This document shows, piece by piece, positions 39,498 through 46,850 of a stretch of 64,000 nt of DNA. Both the position numbers and the translations under genes were made by a program. This DNA is from Clostridia bacterium. Its GTDB lineage: Bacteria > Bacillota_A > Clostridia > Christensenellales > Aristaeellaceae. The notes below the pieces were generated by a model, which was not told the DNA's origin, ran no database searches, and saw only the letters and a list, made by a program, of their open reading frames with translations. The stretch's first letter is position 1, and every line of letters starts with the position of its first letter. Where the stretch lies: NCBI GenBank assembly GCA_017938645.1, contig JAGBBE010000205.1, positions 1 through 64,000 on the forward strand, written 5' to 3'.

Positions 39498-40991
39498 ATG
39501 GATCTTACCCGGATGCTTGAATCTCTGCGTGCACTTCAGACCGCCCGCAGCGCTTATTATCACGCTATGGCCGTTTTGCAGACCGACGGCGAAACCGCCG
39601 CTCCCGCAGGCGCTGCCGAAGCCCGCGGCGAAACGATGGCCTTCCTCGACCAGAAATGCTATGAGCTGCTGGTCAACGATCAGACCCGTGAACTGCTCGA
39701 CGGCCTGTGGGAGAAGAAAGATGAACTGGACGGCGACACGCTGCGCCAGGTGGAACTGCTTCGCAAGGAACTCAACGACTTCACCCGCATTCCCATGGAA
39801 GAGGTTGTGGAGTACAGCCGTCTGCGCAACAACGCCACTGCCGCGTGGGTGCAGGCCAAGGCCAACAACGACTACGCCTCCTTCGAGCCCTATCTGGAAA
39901 AGCTGATTGCCTACAAGCGCCGTCTGGCCGCCTATCTCGATCCCGACCGTCCTGCCTATGACGTGCTGCTGGACGACTACGAGAAGGGCATGAATACCGA
40001 GGTGCTCGACGAGTTCTTCAGCATGCTGCGCAAGGAAATCGTGCCGCTCATCGAAAAGGTGCGTGCCCTGCCGCCCAAGCCCGATTTCATCAGCAAGTTC
40101 TGCTCCGTGGAAAGCCAGCGCGCCTTCTCCGATTACCTCATGGACGTGATTGGTCTGGACAAGCACCGCTGTTCCATCGCCGAAACCGAGCACCCCTTTA
40201 CCTCCGGCATGAACCGTCATGACGTGCGCATCACCACCCACTATTACACCGACGCAATGCTGTCGTCCATGTACAGCGTGATCCATGAAGGCGGACATGC
40301 GCAGTACGAGCTGGGCATCGCTGAGGAATATCAGGGAACCGCGCTTTCCGGCACGCCCAGCATGGGCATGCACGAGAGTCAGAGCCGCTTCTATGAGAAC
40401 ATCATCGGCCACGACGCTGCTTTCCTCGCCCACGTGATGCCGAAAATGCAGGAGCTTTTCCCCGAGGCCATGGAGGGCGTGAGCGAGCACGACCTGTTCC
40501 TCGCCGCCAACTATGTGGAGCCTTCCCTGATCCGCATCGAAGCCGATCAGGTCACCTACCCGCTGCACATCATGGTGCGCTACGAGCTGGAAAAGCAGCT
40601 CATCGCCGGCACCCTGACCACAAAGGAACTGCCGCAGAAGTGGAATGAGCTGTACAAGGAATACCTCGGCGTGGACGTTCCCAATGACACCAAGGGCGTT
40701 CTGCAGGATACCCACTGGGCCGGCGGCATGTTCGGCTACTTCCCCACCTATGCGCTGGGCAGCGCCTATGCCAACCAGATTCTCCACGCCATGAAGAAGG
40801 ATCTGGATGTGGATGAACTGCTGAAGACGGGCGATATTGCTCCCATCACCGAATGGCTCAACGACCACATCCACCGCTGGGGCAACCGCTACGATCCCGC
40901 CGAGCTGCTGGAGAAAGCAACCGGCGAAAAGTTCAACCCCGCTTACTATGTGGAACATCTCAAGAAGGTCATCAGCGATCTGCTGGCCTAA
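39498..40991 (+). CDS. M32 family metallocarboxypeptidase (carboxypeptidase Taq type)
   Basis: 497 residues, cytoplasmic zinc carboxypeptidase that removes C-terminal residues from peptides. The HExxH motif is HEGGHAQYE near residue 260, followed by MHESQSRFYEN with the third metal ligand. Conserved GMNRHDVRITTHY precedes it. Start ATG 39498 has GAAGGGA upstream. It is divergent from the peptide importer operon, so the two may work together: imported peptides would be degraded by this enzyme. That link is inference. Confidence 0.94.
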   Translation: MDLTRMLESLRALQTARSAYYHAMAVLQTDGETAAPAGAAEARGETMAFLDQKCYELLVNDQTRELLDGLWEKKDELDGDTLRQVELLRKELNDFTRIPMEEVVEYSRLRNNATAAWVQAKANNDYASFEPYLEKLIAYKRRLAAYLDPDRPAYDVLLDDYEKGMNTEVLDEFFSMLRKEIVPLIEKVRALPPKPDFISKFCSVESQRAFSDYLMDVIGLDKHRCSIAETEHPFTSGMNRHDVRITTHYYTDAMLSSMYSVIHEGGHAQYELGIAEEYQGTALSGTPSMGMHESQSRFYENIIGHDAAFLAHVMPKMQELFPEAMEGVSEHDLFLAANYVEPSLIRIEADQVTYPLHIMVRYELEKQLIAGTLTTKELPQKWNELYKEYLGVDVPNDTKGVLQDTHWAGGMFGYFPTYALGSAYANQILHAMKKDLDVDELLKTGDIAPITEWLNDHIHRWGNRYDPAELLEKATGEKFNPAYYVEHLKKVISDLLA

Positions 40992-41000
40992 ACCATTTCA

Positions 41001-41027
41001 GCCTCCGGCCATGTACCGGAGGCTTTT
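41001..41027 (+). terminator. Rho-independent terminator after the M32 gene
   Basis: Perfect 8-bp stem GCCTCCGG/CCGGAGGC with 7-nt loop followed by TTTT. Confidence 0.85.
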
Positions 41028-41056
41028 GCTAATTTTCCGCTAAGAGATTTGCGGAA

Positions 41057-41086
41057 TTGGACGCGGGCGTGGTTTCATGCTATACT
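41057..41086 (+). promoter_or_regulatory. Predicted promoter for DUF368-DUF1538-PII
   Basis: TTGGAC, 18 bases, TATACT, with a TGC extended -10, 69 bases before the DUF368 start. Confidence 0.65.
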
Positions 41087-41154
41087 CAGATGGCGTATAG
41101 TTTCCCGGCCATACGCATACGTTCATGTGAATCCTTGATAAAGGCGGGATGATC

Positions 41155-41961
41155 ATGCAGCGTCGCAATTCAGTGGTACACAATCTTCTCTCCGGTCTGC
41201 TGATCGGAATCGGTTGCATCCTTCCAGGCGTAAGCGGAGGTGTGATGGCGGTATCCTTCGGGCTGTACCGGCCCATGCTGGATGCAGTCATCGGCTTCTT
41301 CCGCGACCCGAAAAAGCATCTGCGCTTTCTGCTTCCGCTGGGCCTGTCAATTTCCGCAGGTATTGCGCTGGGTGCATGGGGACTTGCCGGCGCGATGGAG
41401 CATTATGGCGGACTGATGCTGTTTCTGTTTACCGGCTTCATTCTGGGCAGTATCCCGGATCTTCTGCACGAGGCTGAACAGAAGGAACCCTTCCGGCCTG
41501 CATGGCTGGGAGCGCTGGCGCTGGGCGTTTTGCTGGCGCTTCCGATGAGCCTGTTTTCACCGCAGGGCGCAGGGGTTGATTCCCTGTCCCCCGTGCAGGC
41601 TTTTGCAACCGGCCTGCTGGAAGGCATCGGAACGGTGATCCCGGGCGTGTCCACTTCGCTTTTGCTGATTCATCTTGGATGGTATCAGGCGTACCTGCAG
41701 TCCGTTGCGTCGTTGGATCCGGAAAGGCTTTTGTTCATTGCCGCAGGATTTGCGCTTTCGGCGCTTTTGTGCATGCGGATTGTACAGCGGTTGTTTGACC
41801 GCTTCCCGGGACATGCCTGTTACGCGGTTCTGGGCTTTCTGCTGGTTTCGGTTGCGCTGGTGTTTCCCGGTTTCAGCCGCGGAATGACAGCGGCGGCCGA
41901 ATGCGGCATGCTCGTTATCGGCGCGGTTTGCGTCAGATGGCTGGGAGCACTCGAAAAATAA
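41155..41961 (+). CDS. DUF368 membrane protein (PopT-type undecaprenyl phosphate translocase family)
   Basis: 268 residues with about eight hydrophobic segments arranged as two related halves: GIGCILPGVSGGVMAV and GIGTVIPGVSTSLLLI are the repeated signature loops. DUF368 proteins (PopT) were identified as flippases that recycle undecaprenyl phosphate to the cytoplasmic face for wall synthesis. I chose the second ATG (41155), six bases after AAAGGCGGG; the ATG at 41149 is too close. It is followed after 13 bases by the DUF1538 transporter gene. Confidence 0.88.
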   Translation: MQRRNSVVHNLLSGLLIGIGCILPGVSGGVMAVSFGLYRPMLDAVIGFFRDPKKHLRFLLPLGLSISAGIALGAWGLAGAMEHYGGLMLFLFTGFILGSIPDLLHEAEQKEPFRPAWLGALALGVLLALPMSLFSPQGAGVDSLSPVQAFATGLLEGIGTVIPGVSTSLLLIHLGWYQAYLQSVASLDPERLLFIAAGFALSALLCMRIVQRLFDRFPGHACYAVLGFLLVSVALVFPGFSRGMTAAAECGMLVIGAVCVRWLGALEK

Positions 41962-41974
41962 AAGAGGTGAGGGA

Positions 41975-43528
41975 ATGACCAAAGACAAACGATCGAACCA
42001 TGCCCGAAGGCTGTGGAACTACCGCCACACCTTCAGGAACCTTCTCACAGAAAAGTGGAAGGAAGCCTATGACTCCGTACTTCCCATCACGCTGATCGTG
42101 CTGATTCTGTGCTTTGTGTGGGTTCCCGCGCCTGTAAGCGCGATGCTTGGATTCCTCGTGGGCGCAGTGATGCTGATCATCGGCATGGGTCTGTTTACGC
42201 TGGGTACGGATCTGGCCATGACGCCCATCGGCGAGCACGTCGGCTCTGCCATGACCCGCAGCCGCAAGCTGTGGCTGATCATGCTGGTTTCCTTTCTTGT
42301 AGGCGTAATCGTTACGATTTCCGAACCGGACCTGCAGGTGCTGGCCGAGCAGGTGCCCGGCGTTCCGAATATGACGCTCATTCTGTCCGTTGCACTGGGC
42401 GTGGGCGTATTTCTGGTGGTTGCGCTTCTGCGCATCCTGTTCTGCATTCCGATGAAGTGGCTGCTTCTGGGCTGTTATGTGCTGGTTTTTGCACTCGCGC
42501 AGTTCGTGCCGGACAACTTCCTCGCCGTGGCCTTTGACTCCGGCGGAGTTACCACTGGCCCGATGACCGTGCCCTTCATCCTTGCGCTGGGCGTCGGCGT
42601 CAGCTCCATTCGAAGCGACTCCCGCGCCGAAAACGACAGCTTTGGTCTGGTTGCGCTCTGCTCCGTCGGCCCCATTCTGGCGGTGATGCTTCTGGGCCTC
42701 ATCTTCCAGCCGGACAATGCCGCCATCACAACGGAGTCTGCGCTCACCGGCGTCGGCGATACGCTGGAGCTCACAGGCATGTTCCTGCACTCCTTCCCCC
42801 ATTATATGAAAGAAGTGGCCATCGCGCTTCTGCCCATCGCCGCCTTTTTTGTGCTGTTTCAGATTCTTGTGCTGCACCTGAGCCGCCGCGAGGTCTTCCG
42901 CATCAGCGCGGGTCTTCTGTACACCTATGTGGGTCTTGCACTGTTCCTCACCGGCGTGAACGTGGGCTTCATGCCCATGGGCAATTATCTGGGCCAGTCT
43001 CTCGGCGCGCTGGACGTGCGCTGGCTGCTGGTGCCCATCGGCATGCTGATCGGCTACTATGTCGTATCTGCCGAACCTGCCGTGCACGTGCTCAGCAAGC
43101 AGGTGTATGAGCTCACCGCAGGCGCAATCCCGCCCAAGGCGCTCGGCCTGAGCCTGTCCATCGGCGTTTCCGTTTCCGTGGGGCTTTCGATGCTGCGCAT
43201 TCTTACGGGGCTGCACATCCTCTATCTGCTCATCCCCGGCTACCTCGTCGCAGTCGTGCTGATGTTCTTCGTTCCCCCGATCTTCACCTCCATTGCCTTC
43301 GACTCCGGCGGAGTTGCCTCCGGTCCCATGACGGCCACGTTCCTGCTGCCTCTGGCTATGGGCGCGTGTCAGGCTGCAGGCGGAGACGTTGCCACGGATG
43401 CATTCGGCGTGGTGGCCATGGTTGCCATGACGCCTCTGATCACCATTCAGTTCCTCGGGCTCGTATATAAGCACAAGCAGAAGGAAAAGCCCGCTTCCAC
43501 CACATTCGTGGAAGATATTATCGAGTAA
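41975..43528 (+). CDS. DUF1538 family membrane transporter
   Basis: 517 residues with many hydrophobic helices in two homologous halves. Each half carries the repeated motif, AFDSGGVTTGPMTVPFILALG near residue 187 and AFDSGGVASGPMTATFLLPLA near residue 445, an inverted-repeat transporter design. The family is uncharacterised but is found beside PII signal proteins, as here. Start at 41975 with AGAGGTGAGGG upstream. It is 15 bases before the tandem-PII gene, so the two are an operon. Substrate unknown; an ion or small anion controlled by PII is a reasonable guess. Confidence 0.87.
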   Translation: MTKDKRSNHARRLWNYRHTFRNLLTEKWKEAYDSVLPITLIVLILCFVWVPAPVSAMLGFLVGAVMLIIGMGLFTLGTDLAMTPIGEHVGSAMTRSRKLWLIMLVSFLVGVIVTISEPDLQVLAEQVPGVPNMTLILSVALGVGVFLVVALLRILFCIPMKWLLLGCYVLVFALAQFVPDNFLAVAFDSGGVTTGPMTVPFILALGVGVSSIRSDSRAENDSFGLVALCSVGPILAVMLLGLIFQPDNAAITTESALTGVGDTLELTGMFLHSFPHYMKEVAIALLPIAAFFVLFQILVLHLSRREVFRISAGLLYTYVGLALFLTGVNVGFMPMGNYLGQSLGALDVRWLLVPIGMLIGYYVVSAEPAVHVLSKQVYELTAGAIPPKALGLSLSIGVSVSVGLSMLRILTGLHILYLLIPGYLVAVVLMFFVPPIFTSIAFDSGGVASGPMTATFLLPLAMGACQAAGGDVATDAFGVVAMVAMTPLITIQFLGLVYKHKQKEKPASTTFVEDIIE

Positions 43529-43543
43529 AACGGAGGTACGCAT

Positions 43544-44245
43544 ATGCATGATCTGTGTATTGTGTGCGTCATTGTCAAGCGCGAGCACAACGATCAGCTG
43601 ATCCGCTTTTTCAATGATCACAAGGTAAATACCGTGACCAGCCTGCTGTGCCAGGGCACCGCCGGAAAGTCCCTGCTGGACCTGCTGGGGCTGGAAGAAA
43701 CCGAAAAAGAACTTTTCTACGCGATGACCAGCCGTCCGCGCGCCAAAAGGCTGATGATTGCCCTTACGCGCGAGATCGGGCTGGACATGCCCGGCCACGG
43801 CGTTGCCTTCATGATTCCCGTTGGCAGCGTGGCGGGCTCCAGCAGCCTTAACTACTTTACGCATGGACAGGATATTATTCTGGGAGAGGTGACCGAAATG
43901 CCCAAGGCTTTTCTCTATGAGCTGATTATTGCCATTGTCAACCGCGGCCACGTGGACGAAGTGATGGATGCTGCGCGCGAAGCCGGCGCCATGGGCGGCA
44001 CGGTGCTGCACGCCAAGGGAACCAATCCCGGCGGCGAAAACCGCTTCTTCGGCCTGTCGATTGCCGACGAAAAGGAAATGCTCATGATCCTGACCGCTGC
44101 CAACCAGAAGACCACACTCATGCGCGCCATCATGGAAAAGGCCGGTGTTCAGAGTCCTGCGCATACGGTGATGTTCTCTTTGCCGGTGGAAAGCGTTGCG
44201 GGTCTTCGCAGCGTGATGGTTGCCGCAGGCGAAATCGAAGAATAA
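43544..44245 (+). CDS. Tandem PII-like signalling protein
   Basis: 233 residues holding two PII-like ferredoxin folds: residues about 1-105 (CIVCVIVKREHNDQLIRFFNDHKVN) and about 115-233 (LYELIIAIVNRGHVDEVMDAAREAGAMGGTVLHAKG). The second half has a GTxLHAKGTNPGGE loop resembling the nucleotide-binding region of PII; the typical T-loop tyrosine is not evident. PII proteins sense ATP/ADP or other nucleotides and gate transporters. Its place just after DUF1538 points to control of that transporter. CGGAGG lies upstream of the ATG. Confidence 0.86.
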   Translation: MHDLCIVCVIVKREHNDQLIRFFNDHKVNTVTSLLCQGTAGKSLLDLLGLEETEKELFYAMTSRPRAKRLMIALTREIGLDMPGHGVAFMIPVGSVAGSSSLNYFTHGQDIILGEVTEMPKAFLYELIIAIVNRGHVDEVMDAAREAGAMGGTVLHAKGTNPGGENRFFGLSIADEKEMLMILTAANQKTTLMRAIMEKAGVQSPAHTVMFSLPVESVAGLRSVMVAAGEIEE

Positions 44246-44248
44246 CGC

Positions 44249-44278
44249 CAGATGCTCCTCGTTTCAGAGGAGCATCTG
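44249..44278 (+). terminator. Hairpin after the PII gene, without T-tract
   Basis: Perfect 12-bp stem CAGATGCTCCTC/GAGGAGCATCTG, loop GTTTCA. It is a near copy of the terminator at 44448-44476, but its T-tract is replaced by CGTGTCG where a repeat element begins. Confidence 0.7.
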
Positions 44279-44282
44279 CGTG

Positions 44283-44392
44283 TCGAAAAAGCTCGCCTGT
44301 GGCGATCTTTTCCGCCAAATACTGTCGGAATGTTTTCGTGCAGGCACGAAAACTCCCCGCCCGACCGGCAAAGCCGGTCGATACGAATGAAA
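44283..44392 (-). repeat. Dispersed structured intergenic repeat, copy 1
   Basis: On the minus strand this matches 57513-57658 in several blocks: TTCGTATCGACCGGC, GGGCGGGGAGTTTTCG, CGAAAACATTCC, GGCGGAAAAGATCGC and GCGAGCTTTTTCGAC. Its stems are GACCGGC/GCCGGTC, GTTTTCGTGC/GCACGAAAAC and TCGCC/GGCGA. Bases 44393-44447 between it and the next hairpin hold only a short ACCCT/AGGGT stem. Confidence 0.85.
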
Positions 44393-44447
44393 ATCAGAGG
44401 GATTGCGATCCCTCCGATACCACCCTTTAGGGTTTATTAACAGTCTG

Positions 44448-44476
44448 ATGCTTCTCTTTTCAGAGGAGCATTTTTT
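44448..44476 (+). terminator. Rho-independent terminator downstream of the repeat
   Basis: Nine-bp stem ATGCTTCTC/GAGGAGCAT (one wobble) followed by six T residues. A 25-base unit here (44447-44471) repeats 44251-44275 with two differences. Confidence 0.85.
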
Positions 44477-44549
44477 CATGTATGCAGGGATTCCCTCTTT
44501 CATCCCGAATGCCTTACATAACTGATTTTTCAATTCGAGGTGACAACCA

Positions 44550-45386
44550 ATGGCTGATTTGTGGATGCTTTATCCCGGCGGAAAGAAAAAGGCGCTGACG
44601 CTCAGCTACGACGACGGTGTGGAGCAGGATATCCGGCTGATGGACATCATGAACCGTCATGGCCTGAAGGGAACCTTCAACCTCAACAGCGGACAGTTTG
44701 TGCCGGAGGGAACGGTCTTTCCTGCCGGACAGATCCATCGCCGTCTGAGTGAAAAGGCTGTGCTGGAGCTCTACGGCTCTTCCGGACACGAAGTAGCCAT
44801 TCATGCGCTGTATCACGGCGATCTGCCCAACCTGCCCGTATCCCATGCGATGTGGCAGGTGCTTCGCGACAAGGAAAGGCTTGAAAATCTCTTCCAGTGC
44901 ATCGTGCGCGGCATGGCCTATCCCTACGGCACCGTGACGCCCGAAATTGCCAAAACCCTCAAAGACTGCGGCGTTGCCTACTCGCGCACGGTGGAATCCA
45001 CCCATCGCTTCGACGTACCGCACGACTGGCTGCGCCTGCCGGCCACCTGTCATCACAACGATCCGAAATTGATGACTCTCGCCCGCCGCTTTGTGGAGGA
45101 GAAGAACTACCGTCCGACGCTGTTCTACCTCTGGGGCCACAGCTACGAGTTCGAGGCCAACGACAACTGGAACGTAATCGAGGAGTTTGCCGAATACATC
45201 GGCGGCCGCGACAACATCTGGTACGCCACCAACATCGAAATCCACGACTATGTGGAGGCGTGGCGAAGCATGCATCTGTCCGCCGACGGACGGCGTGTGT
45301 ACAATCCCACCGCGCAGACGCTTTGGCTGGAGTACAACGGATGCGAATACCGCCTCGAAAGCGGATATGAGATCACGCTGGGATAA
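44550..45386 (+). CDS. Polysaccharide deacetylase family protein
   Basis: 278 residues, no signal peptide. NodB motifs: LTLSYDDG (motif 1 with catalytic Asp-Asp near residue 20), HALYHGDL (metal His pair of motif 2), RGMAYPYG (motif 3) and LFYLWGHSYEFE (motif 5 region). Members deacetylate N-acetyl sugars; the cytoplasmic location and HxxxH variant resemble a subgroup of unknown substrate. GAGGTG lies upstream of the ATG. The gene stands alone between two terminators. Confidence 0.88.
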   Translation: MADLWMLYPGGKKKALTLSYDDGVEQDIRLMDIMNRHGLKGTFNLNSGQFVPEGTVFPAGQIHRRLSEKAVLELYGSSGHEVAIHALYHGDLPNLPVSHAMWQVLRDKERLENLFQCIVRGMAYPYGTVTPEIAKTLKDCGVAYSRTVESTHRFDVPHDWLRLPATCHHNDPKLMTLARRFVEEKNYRPTLFYLWGHSYEFEANDNWNVIEEFAEYIGGRDNIWYATNIEIHDYVEAWRSMHLSADGRRVYNPTAQTLWLEYNGCEYRLESGYEITLG

Positions 45387-45390
45387 ATGG

Positions 45391-45430
45391 ACAGCGGCTG
45401 CTGCATGGCATGCAGCGGCCGCTGTTTTTG
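45391..45430. terminator. Strong bidirectional terminator
   Basis: A 15-bp stem (outer ACAGCGGC/GCCGCTGT) with one wobble pair and loop TGGCA, followed by TTTTTG on the plus strand. It ends the deacetylase gene and lies just past the ECF fusion gene on the minus strand. Confidence 0.88.
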
Positions 45431-45436
45431 ATTGGG

Positions 45437-46708
45437 TTAAAGAATGTACTCCGTAATGCAGTCGTACCAGTGAACATAGACCTGACCGTTTACAATGAGT
45501 CTGTCGTTATCCGGCAGCTGCTCGCTCCATTTCTTCTGGTAGCGTTCGATGGCCCAGTCATCCCGGTTGAATCTGCGCCACAGAATGGTTTTTCCATTCT
45601 GATCGAGGAATTGCTCGGACACCACGCCGGAATTGTAGGTTTCAATGTCCATCACGCAGATGGTATCATAGCTTCTGCCGCCAATGGTAACCGTATATCT
45701 TCCCACTACGTCAAGCAGAAACTCCTTGTTAACCGTGGTAACGGCTGTTCCTTCCCTGCGGATGTCCCCCTTGGGCACCGGATTGGTTTCGTTTCCGCAA
45801 TTATCCTCTCCGAAACCCCAGTTTGGCAAAAACTCCTCCCCGTCAAGGAACGTGATATAATTGCGCACATCTCCTTCGTTTCTCAGCGCCGCCAGATAGC
45901 GGCAATGCGTATCGGTGAGCTGCACAACAAAGTTCCAGTCGATCGCTTCCTTGGGTTTTGCATATGGCGTTTCGCGCGCCGTCAGTTCCACGCCTTCAAT
46001 TCCGTGAACCTTCGCCTTTCCCGTCACCTTCAGATCGTATACATTACTGCACTTGCGGGAGGGAATGTCATACATACCCCAGCTGAGCTTCTCTCCAAGC
46101 TTGGGAACAAGAAACCAGCCCATCATTTCTTCCCACCTGACCGCAAAAGGCGGCTCGGCGCTTGCTTCGATCCGATATTCAGGAATATACTCAGGCATCT
46201 TTTTCATGCTGTCTTCTCCTTTCGGTTCATCCGTGCGACAGGGATATATGTTTTTGAAATTCTGCTTTGCCGTATGCAGCCTGCTCTTGACCGTTCCAAG
46301 CGGAATGTTCAGAAGCTGCGCAATTTCCGCTTGCGGCATTTCCTTCCACCAGAACAGGTACAAAATCTGCTTGTCCTTGTCGCCAAGCCGGTTCAGCGTT
46401 TCCCTGACCGTTTCCACCACGGAAACACCGCGCCGGCCAATGGATATCTGTGTTTCCGCCAGATTCTCAACCGGAATTTCCAGCTGAGCTGCCTTGCGGC
46501 GGAAGTAATCGCTGCACTTGTTTCTGGCAATGCTGATGATCCACGCTCTGAACGACTCCCTGTTCTTCAGCTGCGGAAATTTCTGATAGGCAGCAAGGAA
46601 TATTTCCTGCAGCACATCATCCGCATCCGCTCTGGAGCAAATCTTAAACCTAACATACCGTTCTGCTGCGCCGCTTGCTGCTTGAAGCAGTTTCTCAAAC
46701 TCGTCCAT
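45437..46708 (-). CDS. ECF sigma factor fused to a C-terminal domain of unknown function
   Basis: 423 residues. Residues 1-167 are a complete ECF sigma factor: region 2 (ADADDVLQEIFLAAYQKF, then RAWIISIARNKCSDYFRR) and region 4 (EMPQAEIAQLLNIPLGTVKSRLHTAKQNFK). Residues 168-423 are an unrecognised, mostly beta-rich soluble domain without membrane segments (YIPEYRIEASAEPPFAVRWEEMMGW; later VNGQVYVHWYDCITEYIL). No anti-sigma gene is adjacent, so this domain may control the sigma factor directly. Residue 168 is a Met preceded by a perfect ribosome binding site, so a separate C-terminal protein may also be made. An ECF-type promoter lies upstream. Confidence 0.85.
   Translation of the reverse strand: MDEFEKLLQAASGAAERYVRFKICSRADADDVLQEIFLAAYQKFPQLKNRESFRAWIISIARNKCSDYFRRKAAQLEIPVENLAETQISIGRRGVSVVETVRETLNRLGDKDKQILYLFWWKEMPQAEIAQLLNIPLGTVKSRLHTAKQNFKNIYPCRTDEPKGEDSMKKMPEYIPEYRIEASAEPPFAVRWEEMMGWFLVPKLGEKLSWGMYDIPSRKCSNVYDLKVTGKAKVHGIEGVELTARETPYAKPKEAIDWNFVVQLTDTHCRYLAALRNEGDVRNYITFLDGEEFLPNWGFGEDNCGNETNPVPKGDIRREGTAVTTVNKEFLLDVVGRYTVTIGGRSYDTICVMDIETYNSGVVSEQFLDQNGKTILWRRFNRDDWAIERYQKKWSEQLPDNDRLIVNGQVYVHWYDCITEYIL
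46205..46222 (-). promoter_or_regulatory. Internal ribosome binding site and start inside the ECF fusion gene
   Basis: AAAGGAG (46222-46216), 8 bases, then ATG (46207-46205) in frame, exactly at the border between sigma and C-terminal domain. It would yield a 256-residue protein. Confidence 0.65.
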
Positions 46709-46719
46709 ATCACACCTCC

Positions 46720-46736
46720 TTCATTCTCAGAATGAA
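46720..46736. promoter_or_regulatory. Palindrome upstream of the ECF gene start
   Basis: TTCATTCT/AGAATGAA arms around one base, directly before the GGAGG ribosome binding site. The half-site AGAATGAA recurs at the -35 of the ECF-type promoter (46781-46788). Confidence 0.5.
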
Positions 46737-46758
46737 TAAAACCGGTTTCACCTATATA

Positions 46759-46784
46759 GACGCATCCTGATTCTGAAAAGTTCA
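46759..46784 (-). promoter_or_regulatory. Predicted ECF-type autoregulated promoter
   Basis: Minus strand TGAACTTTT with CGTC after a 17-base spacer from TGAAC, resembling the TGAAAC/CGTC promoters of Bacillus ECF factors such as SigW. It ends 50 bases before the sigma gene start. Confidence 0.5.
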
Positions 46785-46803
46785 TTCTGCGGAAAAACCA
46801 TTC

Positions 46804-46838
46804 AAAAAAACGGTACAGCAGAAGCACTGCACCGTTTT
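46804..46838 (-). terminator. Rho-independent terminator after the rho-like gene
   Basis: Twelve-bp stem AAAACGGTGCAG/CTGTACCGTTTT (minus strand, one G-T pair), running into seven T residues. Confidence 0.88.
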
Positions 46839-46850
46839 GACCAAGAGATG

